Assembly: GCA_015680685.1 (NCBI GenBank)
Contig: MNCI01003549.1
Span: 87,870-151,869, forward strand
DNA from: Gnetum montanum
Taxonomy: Eukaryota; Streptophyta; Gnetopsida; Gnetales; Gnetaceae
Length of the DNA stretch: 64,000 nt
Reading direction: 5' to 3'
Below the pieces are notes generated by a model that was not told where the DNA came from, made no database searches, and saw only the letters and a program-made list of their open reading frames with translations. The translations under genes and the position numbers were made by a program. Shown piece by piece: positions 33,500 to 46,762 of this stretch (the first letter of the stretch is position 1; the number at the start of each line of letters is the position of its first letter).

Positions 33500-34920
33500 G
33501 TTGTAGAGGTGGCTAAACCCCAAGTTGAAAAAGCTAGTCAAAGAGGAAATAGAAAAACTCCTCAAGGTGGGGTTCATCTATTCCATCATGGATAGTGACT
33601 GGGTTGGCCTACTTGTAATTGTGTTAAAGAAGGGTCGTAAGTGGCAAGTCTACATCGACTTTAGGCTATTGAATATGGCAACATTTAAGGATCATTTTCC
33701 ATTGCCATTTGTGAACCAAGTGTTGGATACCATATTTGGGCATTGCTATTATAACTTCTTGTATGGTTATAGTGGCTATAACCAAATCTAGATTTTTCCA
33801 AAATATTAGGCCAAAATAATATTCATAAGTCCCTAGAAAACTTTTGCATATTGTAAGATGTTATTCAACCTATGCAATTCCCCTGCAACATTTGAATGCC
33901 TAGTCCTTAGTATTTTTCAATAGTAGATTGGTAGCAAGGTAGAAGTCTTTATGGATGACTTCTCTACCTATGGGGCTACATTTGAGCAAGCCTTGGATCA
34001 CCTTGAAGAAGTATTGAAAATATGTGTTGAAATGAACCTTAGGCTCAATTGGTAGAAAAGCCATTTAATGGTCTAGGAGGGCATAGTACTAGGGCACAAA
34101 ATTACTCAAGTAGGGATTAAGGTAGATCTTGAAAAGATAAGGGTCATCCAAGAAATCCCACTCCAACCTGAGACAATCAAAGACATATTATCATTTATTG
34201 TACACACTAGTTACTATTGGTGGTTTATAGAGAATTTCTCTAAGATCACAAAGCCATTGGTTGAGCTTACAGAAAAGGATGCTCCATCCATGTGGACCAA
34301 GGAGTATGAACATGCATTCCAATAGCTAAAGAAAAAACTTGTAGAAAATCTAATTCTATGGGCACTAGACTAGTCTATACCATTTCATATAATGATAGAT
34401 GCATCTAATTATGCCTTGGAAGCTATGCTTACATAGTTGGATGATAAGAAACATCCATGTTACATCCACTGTATGAGTTGAACCATTGTGGGTGCTTAGT
34501 TGAATTACACCAAAATGTGAGAAAGAACTAATGGTAATGGTATGTACTCTCAAAAATTTTAGGCACTATGTGCTTGGCTATAAGGTGTTTATGCACACAG
34601 ATCACAGTGTCATCCACCTTCTAATAAACAATCCAATAGTGAGCCCCTATATCATATGGTAGCTCATGATCTTCTAGGAATTTGATCTCACAATGGTAGA
34701 TTGAAAAGGGACTGAGAATATGGTTTCTAATCATCTCTCTCGGTTAAGATGGAATAACAAAGAGGAGGAGAACCTACTCTTTGATCAATTTCTAGATGAA
34801 GTCTTCTTTACAAGAGAAATAAATAACCAAGTGTCCATTAAATCAAAATGGTATGATAGAATCCTCACTTACCTTCTCACTCAAGAGATGCCACAAGATC
34901 TAGACTTTAGGAAGAAATAA
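33500..34920 (+). pseudogene. pol: Reverse transcriptase and RNase H of element A
   Basis: RT: EEIEKLLKVGFIYSI, KWQVYIDFRLLN (33,640), HFPLPFVNQVLD, then the catalytic VFMDDFSTYG at 33,945, an FMDDFS-type box as in Athila rather than the YLDD of chromoviruses. The connection VHTSYYWWFIENFSKI is at 34,200. RNase H keeps the first Asp (IDASNYALEA, 34,395). A stop-rich part follows, then VSNHLSRLRWNN (34,720). Position 34,325 has a TAG (ACATGCATTCCAATAGCTAA) where F has CAA, a direct example of decay. Confidence 0.88.
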
Positions 34921-34929
34921 TAGTTTCAT

Positions 34930-36060
34930 TATTGGACTAAGCACTTCATGAAAATAAATGGACATGTTTAGAAGGTGTGTGTTGATGGCCTAGTTCACTT
35001 GCGTGTACTTGATGCAGATCAATTGCACATTCTCTAGGATTCTCACAAAGGGTCTTGTGGAGGCCACTATGTGAGAAGATGCATGATCATAGTCTTCAAG
35101 GACATCCACCAGTTTGTCTAATCTTGTGAGCACTGTGAATAATATGGTGAGATGAGCACATGAATGAAGGATCCTCAATAGTGGATTCAACCATTGGAGC
35201 CCTTTGATATATGGGGCATAGACTTCATGGATTCCATCACACCCATGTCCAATGATAAGGCATACATCATCATTGTAGTTCACTATTGCACCAAATGGGT
35301 AGAAGCAACAACTATCATCAACTATACATCATCTACTACTACTTTATTGTAAAAAATTTTGGTATATGGAATGCACTAAAATTTTAATAATGGAACCCAT
35401 TTTATAGATGCAACCTTTTAGAAGTTGATGTAATGCTTGGGGGTAGAACCTAAATTAACAATACCTTATCATACCCAAGCCAATGGTCAAGAAAAAGTTA
35501 CCAATAGGAAGATCACAAAGATCCTAACAATGGCTATAAGTAAATATAGAAGAGACTAGAGCACACAACTTAATGATTCCCTTTAGACCTACCACTCCAT
35601 GTGGAAACTCCCCATAGGCTACTCTCCTTATGAACTAGTGTATGAAAATCTTCCAATACTTCTAGTCCAATCCGAACTTCGTACACTTTTAGTAGCCTAT
35701 GAATTAGACCTTGAACTAAGCCTAGCATAATAGAAAGAGTGATCAACCTGAATGTGCTAGATGAAAATCAATTAGTGGCCTGATTGATCAACCTGAATGA
35801 AGTGCACAAGTTATACAACAAGAACCATCATGACCTTAGAATATGGAAAGTAAACTTTCAACCTAGAGATAAGGTTCTCTACTAGAACCCCACAGATGTA
35901 TTAAAAAATGTTTTCCAAATTTTATGGGAAGGACCTTATATAATTGATGAAAACGTTTCCTTTGGGGTCATGTTAATTTATAAACTTGAGAGCCCAAACA
36001 AAAAGTAGGTCAACATCCAACAAGTGAAACCTTTCCTTGAGCCAAAGCAAGCTAGTGTGA
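34930..36060 (+). pseudogene. pol: Integrase of element A
   Basis: FDIWGIDFMDSITPMSND (first Asp kept, 35,215), TKWVEATT, NFNNGTHFIDATF (second Asp is Asn), LTIPYHTQANGQEKVTN (catalytic Glu position disturbed). SPYELVYENLP and a C-terminal GPY-like part (EGPYIIDE near 35,930) follow. The core is therefore inactive. Parallel to F throughout. Confidence 0.82.
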
Positions 36061-36079
36061 ATAATACCTCATCAGATGG

Positions 36080-38098
36080 ACAACCATGCTCTATATTCTA
36101 CATCTCCTATTATCAACTCATGCATATGTCTCTTCAATTTTTCACTTTTTTTGTTTTACACTTTGTGTTGATTTTTACTGCTTTTTCATTTTTCATTCTA
36201 TTGATTTTCTCAATATTTTTTACAACATCTTTAGTATGTTTTATCTTTCTTGAATATTTTATACTTTCTTATATATTTTAATTTATTTTTAGTGTGTGAT
36301 TTTATTCACTTTTTTTGGTAATAAATGTGCTTTGTGCCAATATGACACAGTGGTGGTGTAGCTGTTACTAATGGTGGTTTGTGCTTAATGTTTTGTTTGC
36401 TAATGTTTGGTTTTTATTTCTAAATTTTGGTACCAATGGCTAGGCCATGGTTTCTTTTTCATGGAACAAGTAGTGAGTCCACAACATCCATCCATCTACA
36501 AACTCAATGATTTTCCTTGTTTTGGAAATTTGATGTTCCTTTCATTAAATAAATTTAATATCTTCATAGTTTTCAAAATTGGAAAGTATTCAAAGGTTTT
36601 CATAGAGTGTGACTTCAAGGGGTATTTGTACTCTTTGTACTCTTCTACTTGCTCAGGTGCATGAGTATTTTCATGACTTCTTACCATTTCATGTCAACCA
36701 ATAACAAGAAGTTAAATAAAGTCTTTGCATGGTGTGGTTACCATTAGAAAAACATGATGTGAATTCAAAGTAGATCTCTTAGACAAATAAAAGGGCTACA
36801 AGCATTGGTTATGGGACTAGAAAGACATGTTACCCATGCCTAAAGGGCCCCTCTAACTAAGGCCCTCTCTTGCTTTCTACTTCTCTTTTCTTCTCTTTAT
36901 GGAATGGTGGTTATTCTATGAAAGCACTCTTGTGTCTAGAGGGGGTGGATCAGTCTTAAAGTGACGATGTGGGGTCATCGAAAGAGGATGGTTTTGGTCT
37001 GGACTAAGGATGGATTTTCTTAGGTCATTTTGAACACAACTCCGTAAGGGACGTCTTATGACCTTAATTCAGGACTTCATTCCACCTTCTCCATCATCTA
37101 TCTATGCTATTCGTAACTCACCTCACTACTGGTGTCCATGTTCTTGATTTGATGTCTTGGTATGACATACTTGAATTCTTTTGTAGAATCTTCCAGGTTT
37201 TGGTGCTTAACTTCTATCAACCATTAATTATCTATGGGATCTACAAACTCCTTAGGTTGAGGTTATGTAAAGGAAAACAAGGCATGTGCCTACTATGGGG
37301 AGGATCCACTTGCATCTCTCTTGGTTGGATTTGTTAAGCATCTTATCCTTAGGCATTCTTACAATCAAAATCTTTTGTACACCCATCTTCTACATCAAAC
37401 TATGTGATCCTTTACCTATTTTATTTAATAACCACATTGTCCATTAAATTTTTGAATTTTTGAGCCTTTAAAGATCCTCTTTATTGATTTCATCATATTC
37501 TTGGCTTTTTGGGACTCCATGGATCCCAAATTCATTGAAAAATTCCTTGTATTTTTTTATGATATTTAAATTTGAAATTTTTTCCTATGGGTTTTGTATA
37601 TGGGGCCCCATCGACAGAGCATACACATATATAAGGCCCTGTATATGTGGCCCCATCAATGTAGTGGAAAAATTGTATATATATTCATGATCCCACTTTG
37701 AAATTTTCACATTTTCTCACAAATGCCAAGGGATTTTTTCAACATTTTAGAGCTTAGAACCTTGCAAAGCCCATAATGTCCTAATTGTTTATCCAAATCA
37801 CTCCATTCCTTAACGTTGTAGCTACTTGAGGTAAGCTCTTAGTCATCTGGGGCATAGATGTGCCATCTTTGATAGAAAATTGAAGGATCCAAACATTGAA
37901 ACACTAAATTATAAAGTTAAATTATTCTAATGGGCTCTAGTGATACTTATAATGAAATTAATTAATAAAATAATAAAAAAAGATCCATCTACCATGATCC
38001 CACCATAGCTAAGTGTAACTAATCAATGAGATAAGGCACTCAAAATATTCAAAGTTACACATTATATCTACTAACTAATGGATGTGTTTTGACCACAT
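36080..38098 (+). other. Non-coding spacer between integrase and third ORF of A
   Basis: Aligns with the spacer of F and partly with that of B. No frame could be supported. It includes GGCCCCATCGACA and TATGTGGCCCCATCAATG, phrases also seen in the family 1 LTRs. Confidence 0.6.
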
Positions 38099-40960
38099 AT
38101 GACATTGAAAGGAAAACACATGCAAGAAGGTAGACAATCTCAACCAAGTGAGAAATGACCTAGAATGAAAAGGGGCCAAGAAGAAATATAACAAGAACCA
38201 CTTGCAACCCACACCACATGTCCTCTTAGAGAAGAGGCCAAGGTGGAATTTATTTGTCAAACCCTAGAACTAGCAACATCAATAGAACATTTCCACTAGG
38301 ATGAGGCACTAGTGTAACAAGAAACTATTAGGGTGAACTTGACAAAAGCCTGCCTAAATCAAATCAGATCAAGGGACATCCAAAAAATAGTTCTTAAGGA
38401 GTTAAACTTTGGCCATTTCCTAGAGCAAGCACCAAAAGAAGTGTAGGGCCAACTGAAGGCCTCTCCCATGTGACCAATCATCACTTCCACTAGGGATTGG
38501 TACATGGAAGAGACATTTTCATTCTAGAACAATAAGTAGGCTAGTTCAATGATTAATATCAAGGACTTCTCAATGTCCTACTCAATATAGGCAATTACTG
38601 AAGTGGTTGGGTTACTAGAAATAGGGGCGAATCTCACTAAGATTCCAATGTAGGTAGATCCCAACATCAAGAAAGAATGGATGCAATGGTGCCATGGTGT
38701 TAACCACAAGGAGTTTGGTGTGCTCTCAGTAATAGAAAGGATCCACTACAAGATTTTGGACTTTTACCTAAATCCCATAGTGAGGCCCAAAAAAATCACC
38801 ACCTTTTCTGCTCATGCATGAGCCACTTTGAAAGGGAGATTTCCTATCAACCTTCCATAGCTAATCTATCTAGAGATGGTGAAGTGATTTGAATAAAATG
38901 AATATGGAAGGAAGGTACTCCCCTTCCCATGCCTCATTAGAAAGCTCTATCAGAGGTGAGGAATAGTCCAATATACAAACTATGTTATCAGGTGTGCTTT
39001 GACCACTAATTGGATGTAGATGATAAAAGATACGACACCTACAACAACCATTCAAGAAGAGGCATAGCAACCAATTCCTGCACCTACCACTCAAACAACT
39101 ATGCTAGATATCACTATAATATCCCAACGGTTGTGTGAATACTGAGAATGGCTCTTAAGAAAAAGAGAGTAATAAGTAGGCATGAGTGGTGGAGACCCAT
39201 CTGTGTACTAACTAGTAATGAGTTATCTAAATGAGATGGCTTAAATACTTAGCTTTATGGGTGGAGGTGGATCCATTTTCTTGGCCCAAAGAACATAATT
39301 ATCCATGAGGTTGAATCCTAGTGCTAGAGAGGTCATAATATCTCTTGCAGAATAGTAGCCATTCCTAGAAATTTTTGGAAATGTCATGACCTTCTTGATG
39401 CACTTGGAGGAAGGAAAGGGCACAATGATGTTAGTGATGTAGCACCAAGGGTAGGAGAAAATAGTAGAGGTGGTTGTTGATAGAATAGCCAAAATCCTCA
39501 ATGCACGTATGGTGTCTATACCAAATGTCACTACACTCAAAGATATGCAAACATTTGTAGGAATCACAAGTGGTAGAATAAATGCAACACAACATGAAGA
39601 ACTACTAGATTGACTGGTGGGAATCAGATAGCCACTTTTGAATGTCTTTGATGTTTCAAATAAAATTATTGCAATCTATTTAGAGCTACTAAAGGTAAGG
39701 GGAAAAACATTATCTTGGAAGGATAACTCAAAACAACCAAGGAGCTAAACAAATGCTTACTACTAAAGTTGCCAAATTAAGAACCCAAATTGTTGATCCT
39801 ACATTTCTCAACCTAGCATTGATGAGAGATGAGGCTCTTGAATAGCTTCACAAGACTAAAAAGGGTTAAGGATGTGATGGAGATGACAATGTTCTACCAA
39901 TTCTTGGTAGAGGCTACACAACATAAAATTTAGAAATCCTTGGATCAAACCCACCAAAAGAATGTACAACTGACCATGGAGAACCATCACGTGCAAAATG
40001 TTGATGAGTGTAAACAATAGTTGATCAACTTTATCTATCAACAACAGGAGAAACTAGCAAAAGTGAACATAGAACTAAGGAGATTAACAATTAAAAATAG
40101 AAACCGTTCCATAGAGGAGGTATATGGCCTTTGTTAAAAGATTGTAATTGAGGTAGTTTCTTGAATATTAGAGGCTCTCAAATTTGAGAGAGTTAAAGAT
40201 CATTATAGAGACTAGGTCGATCTATAGAAATAAGTTAATGAAAAGCACATCTAGCTAGTGAAGGAAAAAGTAAATGAAACTCTCCAAAAACTCTAGCAAG
40301 GAAGAAAATTATGGAAGCTTATCATTGATGGAATAGATGCCTACAATAAAGTAGAAATCTACATGAGGAGATGCAGATTGAGGAGATGAAAAAATACATG
40401 GAGTTGGTCAATCTCTGATATGAAAATTTGACTATGTTGACTACTGAATAACTGTGATCAGAACTAGAGAAGTAGGTGGCCACCTTGTACTTATTGTACA
40501 AGGCCAAGTTCAAGCACCACAAGGACACTAAACAAAATCTTGTGGTGGAAAACACTAAACTTGAAGTTTTCAAGGGCAAATATGCTAATCAAAGATCTAC
40601 CATTGAGAACCTAGCTAGAATGATGAATGACTACTAGAAGCTACAATACATAGTTATGGCATTAAATGTCAAACATAAATAACTCATTTCTTGGTTTGTT
40701 AATGCTAAGGAGATATTCGCAGTAATGCTCTATTTATGGGATATCTTTTTTCTATCCCACATTAGAAATGTTGTGTGGACTATGAATAATCCCTAGAGTA
40801 AGGAGAAGAAGATGAAGGAATTACTAGATGCCTTTCACCTTTCACTAGAGGTTATAATTGTAGCAGGATAGCCACAACCACCTTAGCCACTGCATATGCC
40901 TAAAGATAGCGAAGATGCATCAGAACCTCAGGAGCCTCCACCACTTGGGACTATCTGATA
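38099..40960 (+). pseudogene. Third ORF of element A (coiled-coil-like protein)
   Basis: Begins at ATG 38,099. A middle part reads KKEWMQWCHGVNHKEFGVLS, then VIERIHYKILDFYLNPIV and ITTFSAHA, resembling the globular domain of extra ORFs of plant retroelements. A long charged helix-prone region follows (about 39,660-40,700) with one unit of the stretch duplicated in F. The end is Pro-rich. Many TAG stops. The equivalent ORF is kept in F, B and I, so it is a standing part of this group. Function unknown; no membrane segment seen. Confidence 0.65.
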
Positions 40961-41177
40961 TTCTCAACCATCTTCATGCCACTAGAGAACATACTATCTA
41001 ATTTTGCGTAGTCATGTCATGATGTTAAATTTTGTGTCATAAACACCACAATTTTTGTAATGTGTTTATTTGTTCTCTTGGAAACTTAGTTTTTTTATGT
41101 GAGTATTATGTTAATAGTTAGTCAATAATTCCATACCTTTCCAATTTTGTAAAGGAACTTGAGGATGAGTTTTCATT

Positions 41178-41191
41178 TAGTTGTGGGGGTA
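41178..41191 (+). other. Polypurine tract of element A
   Basis: TAGTTGTGGGGGTA directly precedes the 3' LTR, as in B (TCATGGGGGTA), F (TTATGGGGGTA) and I (GTTGTGGAGGCA, reverse strand). Confidence 0.75.
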
Positions 41192-42107
41192 TGATTAGCA
41201 TTATAGTGTCACATTGATAGGCTCCTGTTGACATGGCCCCATTTAAGTCGTGTTGCCTCATCGATGAGGCTACATTGACATAGCATTTGCTACATCCACA
41301 AGGCCCCATCAATGCAACCCAACAATAAAAACTATAGATATGAGCTCATAGCTGTGTTCATGGGGAGTCATGTGATAATTGTAGTGAAGCTCTTGTAGTT
41401 TTTACATTCAAAAGTTAGAATATTTTCCCAAGTGCTTGCAGCAGGAGTTATTGAGTGTATAGATCTTTATTTGAGCACTATTGTACCTGAGAATGACAGT
41501 GTGTGTAGCAATAAAGATGAGCTTCTTGATAAAATTTGCAACATTTTGGATAGCTTAAATGTTTTATTCATGCATTTAATGTTTTTAATTATTTACTTAA
41601 TGTTCCTTAGTAATTAAGATAATTAAGTAATTAAGTGAGATAACATAAATAATGATTAAGTAAACACATAAGTATAACTGCTTCGAGCATGTGTATGATG
41701 TTTGGTAATCCCAAAAATGCTTAATGCTTGGTAATCCAACAATGTTATATGTGTTTAGGATGTATAAGACAAGTGGGACTAGATACTTATGTTAGGACTA
41801 GTTAAATGATAGTTAGCCAATTAGATTAAAGTAGACATTAAGTTACTTTATTCTTCATCCTATTTATTTCAAGTACCAAAACCATAAAATATAAAATGAT
41901 AAAAATCATGTGCCTCAATTACACTTAAACCATATCCTTGAGCTTCACAAGTGTACTTGGGAAGACAATGAACATTCTCAATGCCTAATTTACTTCCTAG
42001 AAAACTAGTGCACTAGAAAACTATAGAGTTCATGGAATTCGACCGAATTGCACATGAATGCTTCATGATTCATATGGTTGAGTGTAGGGGTACCTTTTCA
42101 CTCATCA
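41192..42107 (+). mobile_element. 3' LTR of element A (family 1)
   Basis: 916 bp from TGATTAGC to CACTCATCA. The TATA box is decayed (ACTATAGATATG). It matches the 5' LTR of A and the LTR of C. After it, ACTTG corresponds to ATTTG at the left edge of A (inside the reversed segment), a plausible 5 bp target-site duplication with one C/T difference. Confidence 0.9.
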
Positions 42108-42240
42108 ACTTGGAAATAGATTAGTTATTTATTTATGCATTTAATGTTTTATGTGATTTTCTTTAATGATTTAAATAATTAAATAATTAATTAGGCTAAA
42201 TTAAGCTAGATTAAGTAGCAATTAATTAAGCACATAAGTA
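42108..42240 (+). mobile_element. Continuation of the 3' LTR of F after element A
   Basis: GAAATAGATTAGTTATTTAT and TGCATTTAATG continue exactly where the LTR of F broke off (GCAGCATTTG in the reversed segment), as shown by the uninterrupted LTR of A (around 41,550-41,680). It ends at the N at 42,241. Confidence 0.8.
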
Positions 42241-42241
42241 N

Positions 42242-43048
42242 AGTATGTGATATCGTAGCCTGGATAATGATATCGAATACATGATATCATGATTCTTCTG
42301 TTGGCCTATAAATATAGCACTTAGGTGCACAAGAAGGGGGTCAGTTGGAAAATTCTTTAGGGTAGAGTCATTTTGTTAGTTTTTAGTTCTTTCCTAAGTG
42401 CATGATTGTAGTGTGATGATTGTAATTGTATGAAACCTTTGTTCGAGTGTGATGTACTTGGATGCACACACAATTGGCAATAAAGATTGAGATTACTTCA
42501 TCATTGCAACATTCACTTAGTTTTTAATTTTTTAATTGTTAACTATTATTTATTTTTTTCTCAATTAATATTTCTTTATTGTTATTTACTATTCTTGTTA
42601 TTAATGTGGAATGGGTACATCTTAATCACAAACATTTAAGTGTAACTACTTGGTAACCTAGTAGCATGTCTAGTAGTGCTCAAGTAATATGCGCTTGGTA
42701 ACCTTAGAAGTAGTACACGAGGTCTTAGATGTGTGCAAATGATTATGGATAGATGCTCATCACACTTAGGCTAGTTTAGATTTTACTTCATATTACTTAT
42801 TAGCTTAAGCAAGATTATTTCTCATTATTTATAAGAGTAGCCTAATGTTAGAAATCACATCATACACCTCACTCTAGACTAAATCATACTTGACAAAGAA
42901 AATACTAGTCTAGGTGGGAAGATAGCGAACTGCAATTAACATGTAACTATCTAGGTGCTACAACTAGTCCATCTACAAAGTTTGATTGAATCGTGCATAC
43001 ATGCTTGTATTTGTATGGTTGAGCATAGGGGTACCTCCCTACTCATCA
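42242..43048 (+). mobile_element. 5' LTR of Athila-like element B (family 2), first ~50 bp missing
   Basis: Matches the 3' LTR of B (49,532-50,332) from GTATGTGATAT onward. The TATA box CCTATAAATATAG is near 42,306. It ends CTACTCATCA at 43,048. The start is lost at the N at 42,241. Compared with the 3' LTR it has an extra ~47 bp near 42,470-42,515. Confidence 0.88.
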
Positions 43049-43070
43049 TTGGCACCATTGCCAGGGATCA
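43049..43070 (+). other. Primer-binding site of element B (tRNA-Asp)
   Basis: TTGGCACCATTGCCAGGGAT is the best preserved site in the window; only CpG-type changes separate it from the tRNA-Asp complement TGGCGCCGTTGCCGGGGATC. Confidence 0.85.
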
Positions 43071-43182
43071 AACTAGTTATCTAGATTAGTTATATCATAC
43101 AAGATTTGGTATAATGAAGTATTAATGATATATCTTTTAGAAAGAAATTAATTGCAAATAAGTCACCCAAAATTCACAACAA

Positions 43183-45147
43183 TGTCTCTCTCACAAGATG
43201 ATGGTAATGCAACATCTAGTGAGGTAATTCATTAGAGAACCAACAAAATATATGATGACAAAGAAGTGTGGAGTATGCAATGTTATGTAGGATTTTCATA
43301 TGTTCATGGACACCTTAGTGATATTCAAGGACTCTTATCATCCAACTTAGACATATTTAGTGAGGATGTGACATCCCATGGAACGAGGGGGCCCATAAGG
43401 CCTAGGTCGTTCTCAATTGTTAACAAGAGTTTATACAGGGATGATTTGGAGACTTAAAAAAGTCATGATGAGTCTTCCAATTCTTTCTCTTCCTTTACTC
43501 CTTCAACATCAGGTTGTGACATGGATGACCATCTCTCAAGGGGTCAGTGTAGAAATAAAAATTGAACCCATAGGAAAAGTCAGGAACGCCAACATAAATG
43601 AAGATAGCATTGTCCCAAATCACAAAATCATAACCTACTTAGTAACGATGAACCCATATTGGCCACTAAGAGCCTAATGCATATACAAGAGGTATTCAAA
43701 TATCCCGCAGGCATTGTAAGGAAAGCTATATACCTAGGCTTGATTTAAATAACTTTTCCAAGTTTTTAGGGGTCTATAATTGAGATTCGCAACATCATTT
43801 ACAAGCCTTCTATGATGCTTGTGCATGGAACAAACTTGATAATGGATGGCAAAGACTTAAGCTCTTTCTTGTGATACTTGTTGGCCAAGAAAAGTATTGT
43901 ATAGGTCTTTAAAAGCACAATCAATTTGTTGTTGGTTGACAATGGTAGAACTATTCAATGAAAGATATCAAACCTATGCAAGAGTATCAGCCTTGAGGAG
44001 ACAAATCCAAGAGTGGAAACAAGGGCAACATGAATCCTTGGACATGGCCTTAGAAAGATATTATTCATTATTAAAAAAATGCCCATGCCATGGGTTCTCT
44101 GAGGAAAGGCTAATGTATCACATCATGGATGACATTTGTAATGAAACAAGGGAAACCCTAGGGATGTATGCCCCAAGTAAACTATATGAATTACGAACCC
44201 ACTAGTTCCAAGATCTTATTATGTGGGTAGCAAAAGAAGAAGGAGAAATAGCCAAATGCAAGAATTTTAAAAGATCTCAACAAGACCAAAATATCAAAAT
44301 AACAAAGGTCCATGAAGAGGAGAAATCAACTCACCTCAACGAGGTGGAATCATCTTTGCTAATACTACAATCACTAGGTGAAATTGAGGCAAAGATCAAT
44401 AAAATGATGGAATGGGTACATGAAAAATTTGAAGAATATGCAAACATTATTAGAGGTAAAATCATCCACAATCACTCTGAAAACCAGAACAAATAGAGAA
44501 TGCCAAACCAAGAAATAGGATAGAACATCATTCACCAATTGGAAAGGAGGGTTGAAAAAAATAAGGATAGGAACTCAATTGCAAATCATAAGTATTAATG
44601 TGATTTTTGTTTGTATGATCATCTCAAAATCCAATTCCTAGTATTGTCACATTTACATGAGCATTGGCAATGAATGCTACATCTAGATTTCATATAAAAG
44701 TACTATGTCCATTCGTAGTGGCAAAACCCCTAGTTGTGGGAGAGGCCATCGCCAAACAAACCACACCCTTCATATACTCCAACATCAAATGCTTATTATG
44801 TTCAACACCCTATTTCCCAAATTACATCAACATCCTCTACTTCAGCTCATCATTATCAATTTCCTGAGTACTACCAACCCATATCCTATCCCATGGGATT
44901 ACCACCTTAGGTTCCTTTAACTTCTTCTTACCCTCAGTATTCTCATCCTTCACCTCCTTCTACAACACCACTAGTTATACTAGAAGGTTTTGCATCACAA
45001 TACCAACCCACAAACATTACTTGTGCTATTATTGTCAATAGTAGTGGAAGTCCTCCACAACATCAAAAGCATCCTTTGTTTAGACATGGACTAAGAGGGA
45101 ACAACTAGGGTGTGACATCAAGGGGACTTGTGGATTCTCTTTGGTGA
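43183..45147 (+). pseudogene. gag: gag of element B
   Basis: Starts MSLSQDDGNATSSE at 43,183. The capsid core (43,900-44,205) is well preserved: VELFNERYQTYARVSALRRQ, QEWKQGQHESLDMALERYY, FSEERLMYHIMDD, YAPSKLYELRTH. A coiled, charged stretch follows (44,221-44,496, EAKINKMMEWVHEKFEEYAN). The C-terminus is Pro/Tyr/Ser-rich and ends at a TGA at 45,145-45,147. Some stops and frame shifts occur in the N-terminal third. It is the least decayed gag of the Athila-like set. Confidence 0.8.
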
Positions 45148-46762
45148 AATTTTTATGTGTTATCATGTAGCTTTATTATACTAAGGTCCTTGTAGATATA
45201 ATGGAAAATGGGAGTAAGAGTAGTAAAGACACTCAATAAAGAAACTCAAATGTTGTTCTAGAGAGTTCTATTAGAAAGACATGCACCCATGCTTGAAGTT
45301 TGGTGGATTCTTTAGATCACTATTGGAAATGACAAAGTGCCAATGTGGCCAGGTGAAGAAAAAGAAAAGAAAGAAGAAAAAATAATAAAGAAAAGATTAA
45401 GAAGACTATGCTACAGAGAAATTCTAAATCACTCATCCCTTGTACAAAATGCCAAGTGATCATACGCCTTGCTGTCATGATGCTCTTATGGTTGTCTATC
45501 ATTAGATGAAAATATGTGATGTCATTGGTTAGAGGTATGGACTTGGTCTTGATTTTGGAGTGAAAGGCTAATGATATCTTAATCACACCCCACACTCAAG
45601 ATTCATTATGCCCAGGGCACATTACCTCATGTCCCATTCTCTGAAATCCCTTCTACACTAACTAGGTAATTTTAACTTGTGTCTTGTATGGCATAGAATT
45701 CATACCTCATCATAGTGGTATTTAACATGTCTATGTTTTGTTGCACTGGTGCAAATTGCATTCAACCCTTCTAGTGCCTCTGGACATTTTAAGATGTGGT
45801 TATGCAAGGGCATGATAGGTTAGAACCTAGTTTGGGGAGGACCCACTTGTGTAACTTTTGTAATTTTCACTTATTGCATACCACCACATCATCTTATACC
45901 CTCTGAGTATTGCATTGCTAAATTTATTCTTCCCTTTATCATCATTTCAACTCAGACATTCCTGTGCACCACTACATGTCCTTTTTTTGCACACATTTCA
46001 AGGAATTCATTATATAATTCCACTTCATTACACTTTTTGTGCCTTAATGTCTATTTAACATTACCTTAGACCTTCCAAATCCACCTTAAATCCTTTCTTT
46101 TTGGCCATGGAAATTCAAAAATTTATCAATTTTTCCAAGTACCCTATTTTAGAAGGGATGTGATATTGGGTACCTAGTATTAGGTCTAATGCGATATCAG
46201 GTCCATGCTCATGTGTATGCAATATCACATCCATAAAACCTATATATATGGATCCCCCGCTACGCACGTGTGTCAATGTCATTCTCCACTATTCATGCAA
46301 GGGGAGTTATTGCAATTTTCTTCCATGAACTTTCAAGCTTTCATACCTATAATTTAAACATCAATATCTTTCTCAATAACACTTCGATTCTCCTTCCGAT
46401 CGAAGATGCTTAAACCCAGAGTGTTTGAATTAGTTGTGGGGGAAGGGTACGCTCCAAGTTACACATAGTTTTTTTGAAATTCATTATCACCCGAAAGATA
46501 TCATAGGGGTAAGTGATCTTAAAAAATGGTAAGAACTTATGACAAACAAATATTATTCCTTCACCCAAAGCATGGAAATTATTTTTGAGTCACTTGATCA
46601 AATTGGGCCTAACATTAAAACTTCTAGGGGGATTTTCATGAAACTTTCTAACTCTGAATCACACTAAGCAAAAGTTGAATTCATTGAAGGTAATTGGTAA
46701 GGTATAAGATAATTACATTTTTCTAAACAACCTTACTAACAATTTATCCTGTGTGATTATAT
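45148..46762 (+). other. Spacer of element B; pol is absent
   Basis: gag runs straight into sequence that corresponds to the integrase-third ORF spacer of A and F (AGAAAGACATGCACCCATGC; GGAGGACCCACTTGTGTAAC). No protease, RT, RNase H or integrase motif is seen on either strand. An A/G-rich run at 45,357-45,400 has no match in A. Confidence 0.7.

Larger units (their letters stand above)
28710..42107 (+). mobile_element. Element A: complete Athila-like retrotransposon, nested in F
   Basis: LTR, tRNA-Asp primer site, gag, protease, RT-RNase H, integrase, spacer, third ORF, polypurine tract and 3' LTR are all present in order. The left ~147 bp of its 5' LTR are in the reversed segment. It interrupts the 3' LTR of F with a probable 5 bp target duplication (ATTTG/ACTTG). 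All ORFs are broken. Confidence 0.85.

Noticed and set aside
43049-43070. tRNA gene fragment
   Set aside because: Only the ~20 bases complementary to the tRNA 3' end are present next to an LTR; it is a primer-binding site.
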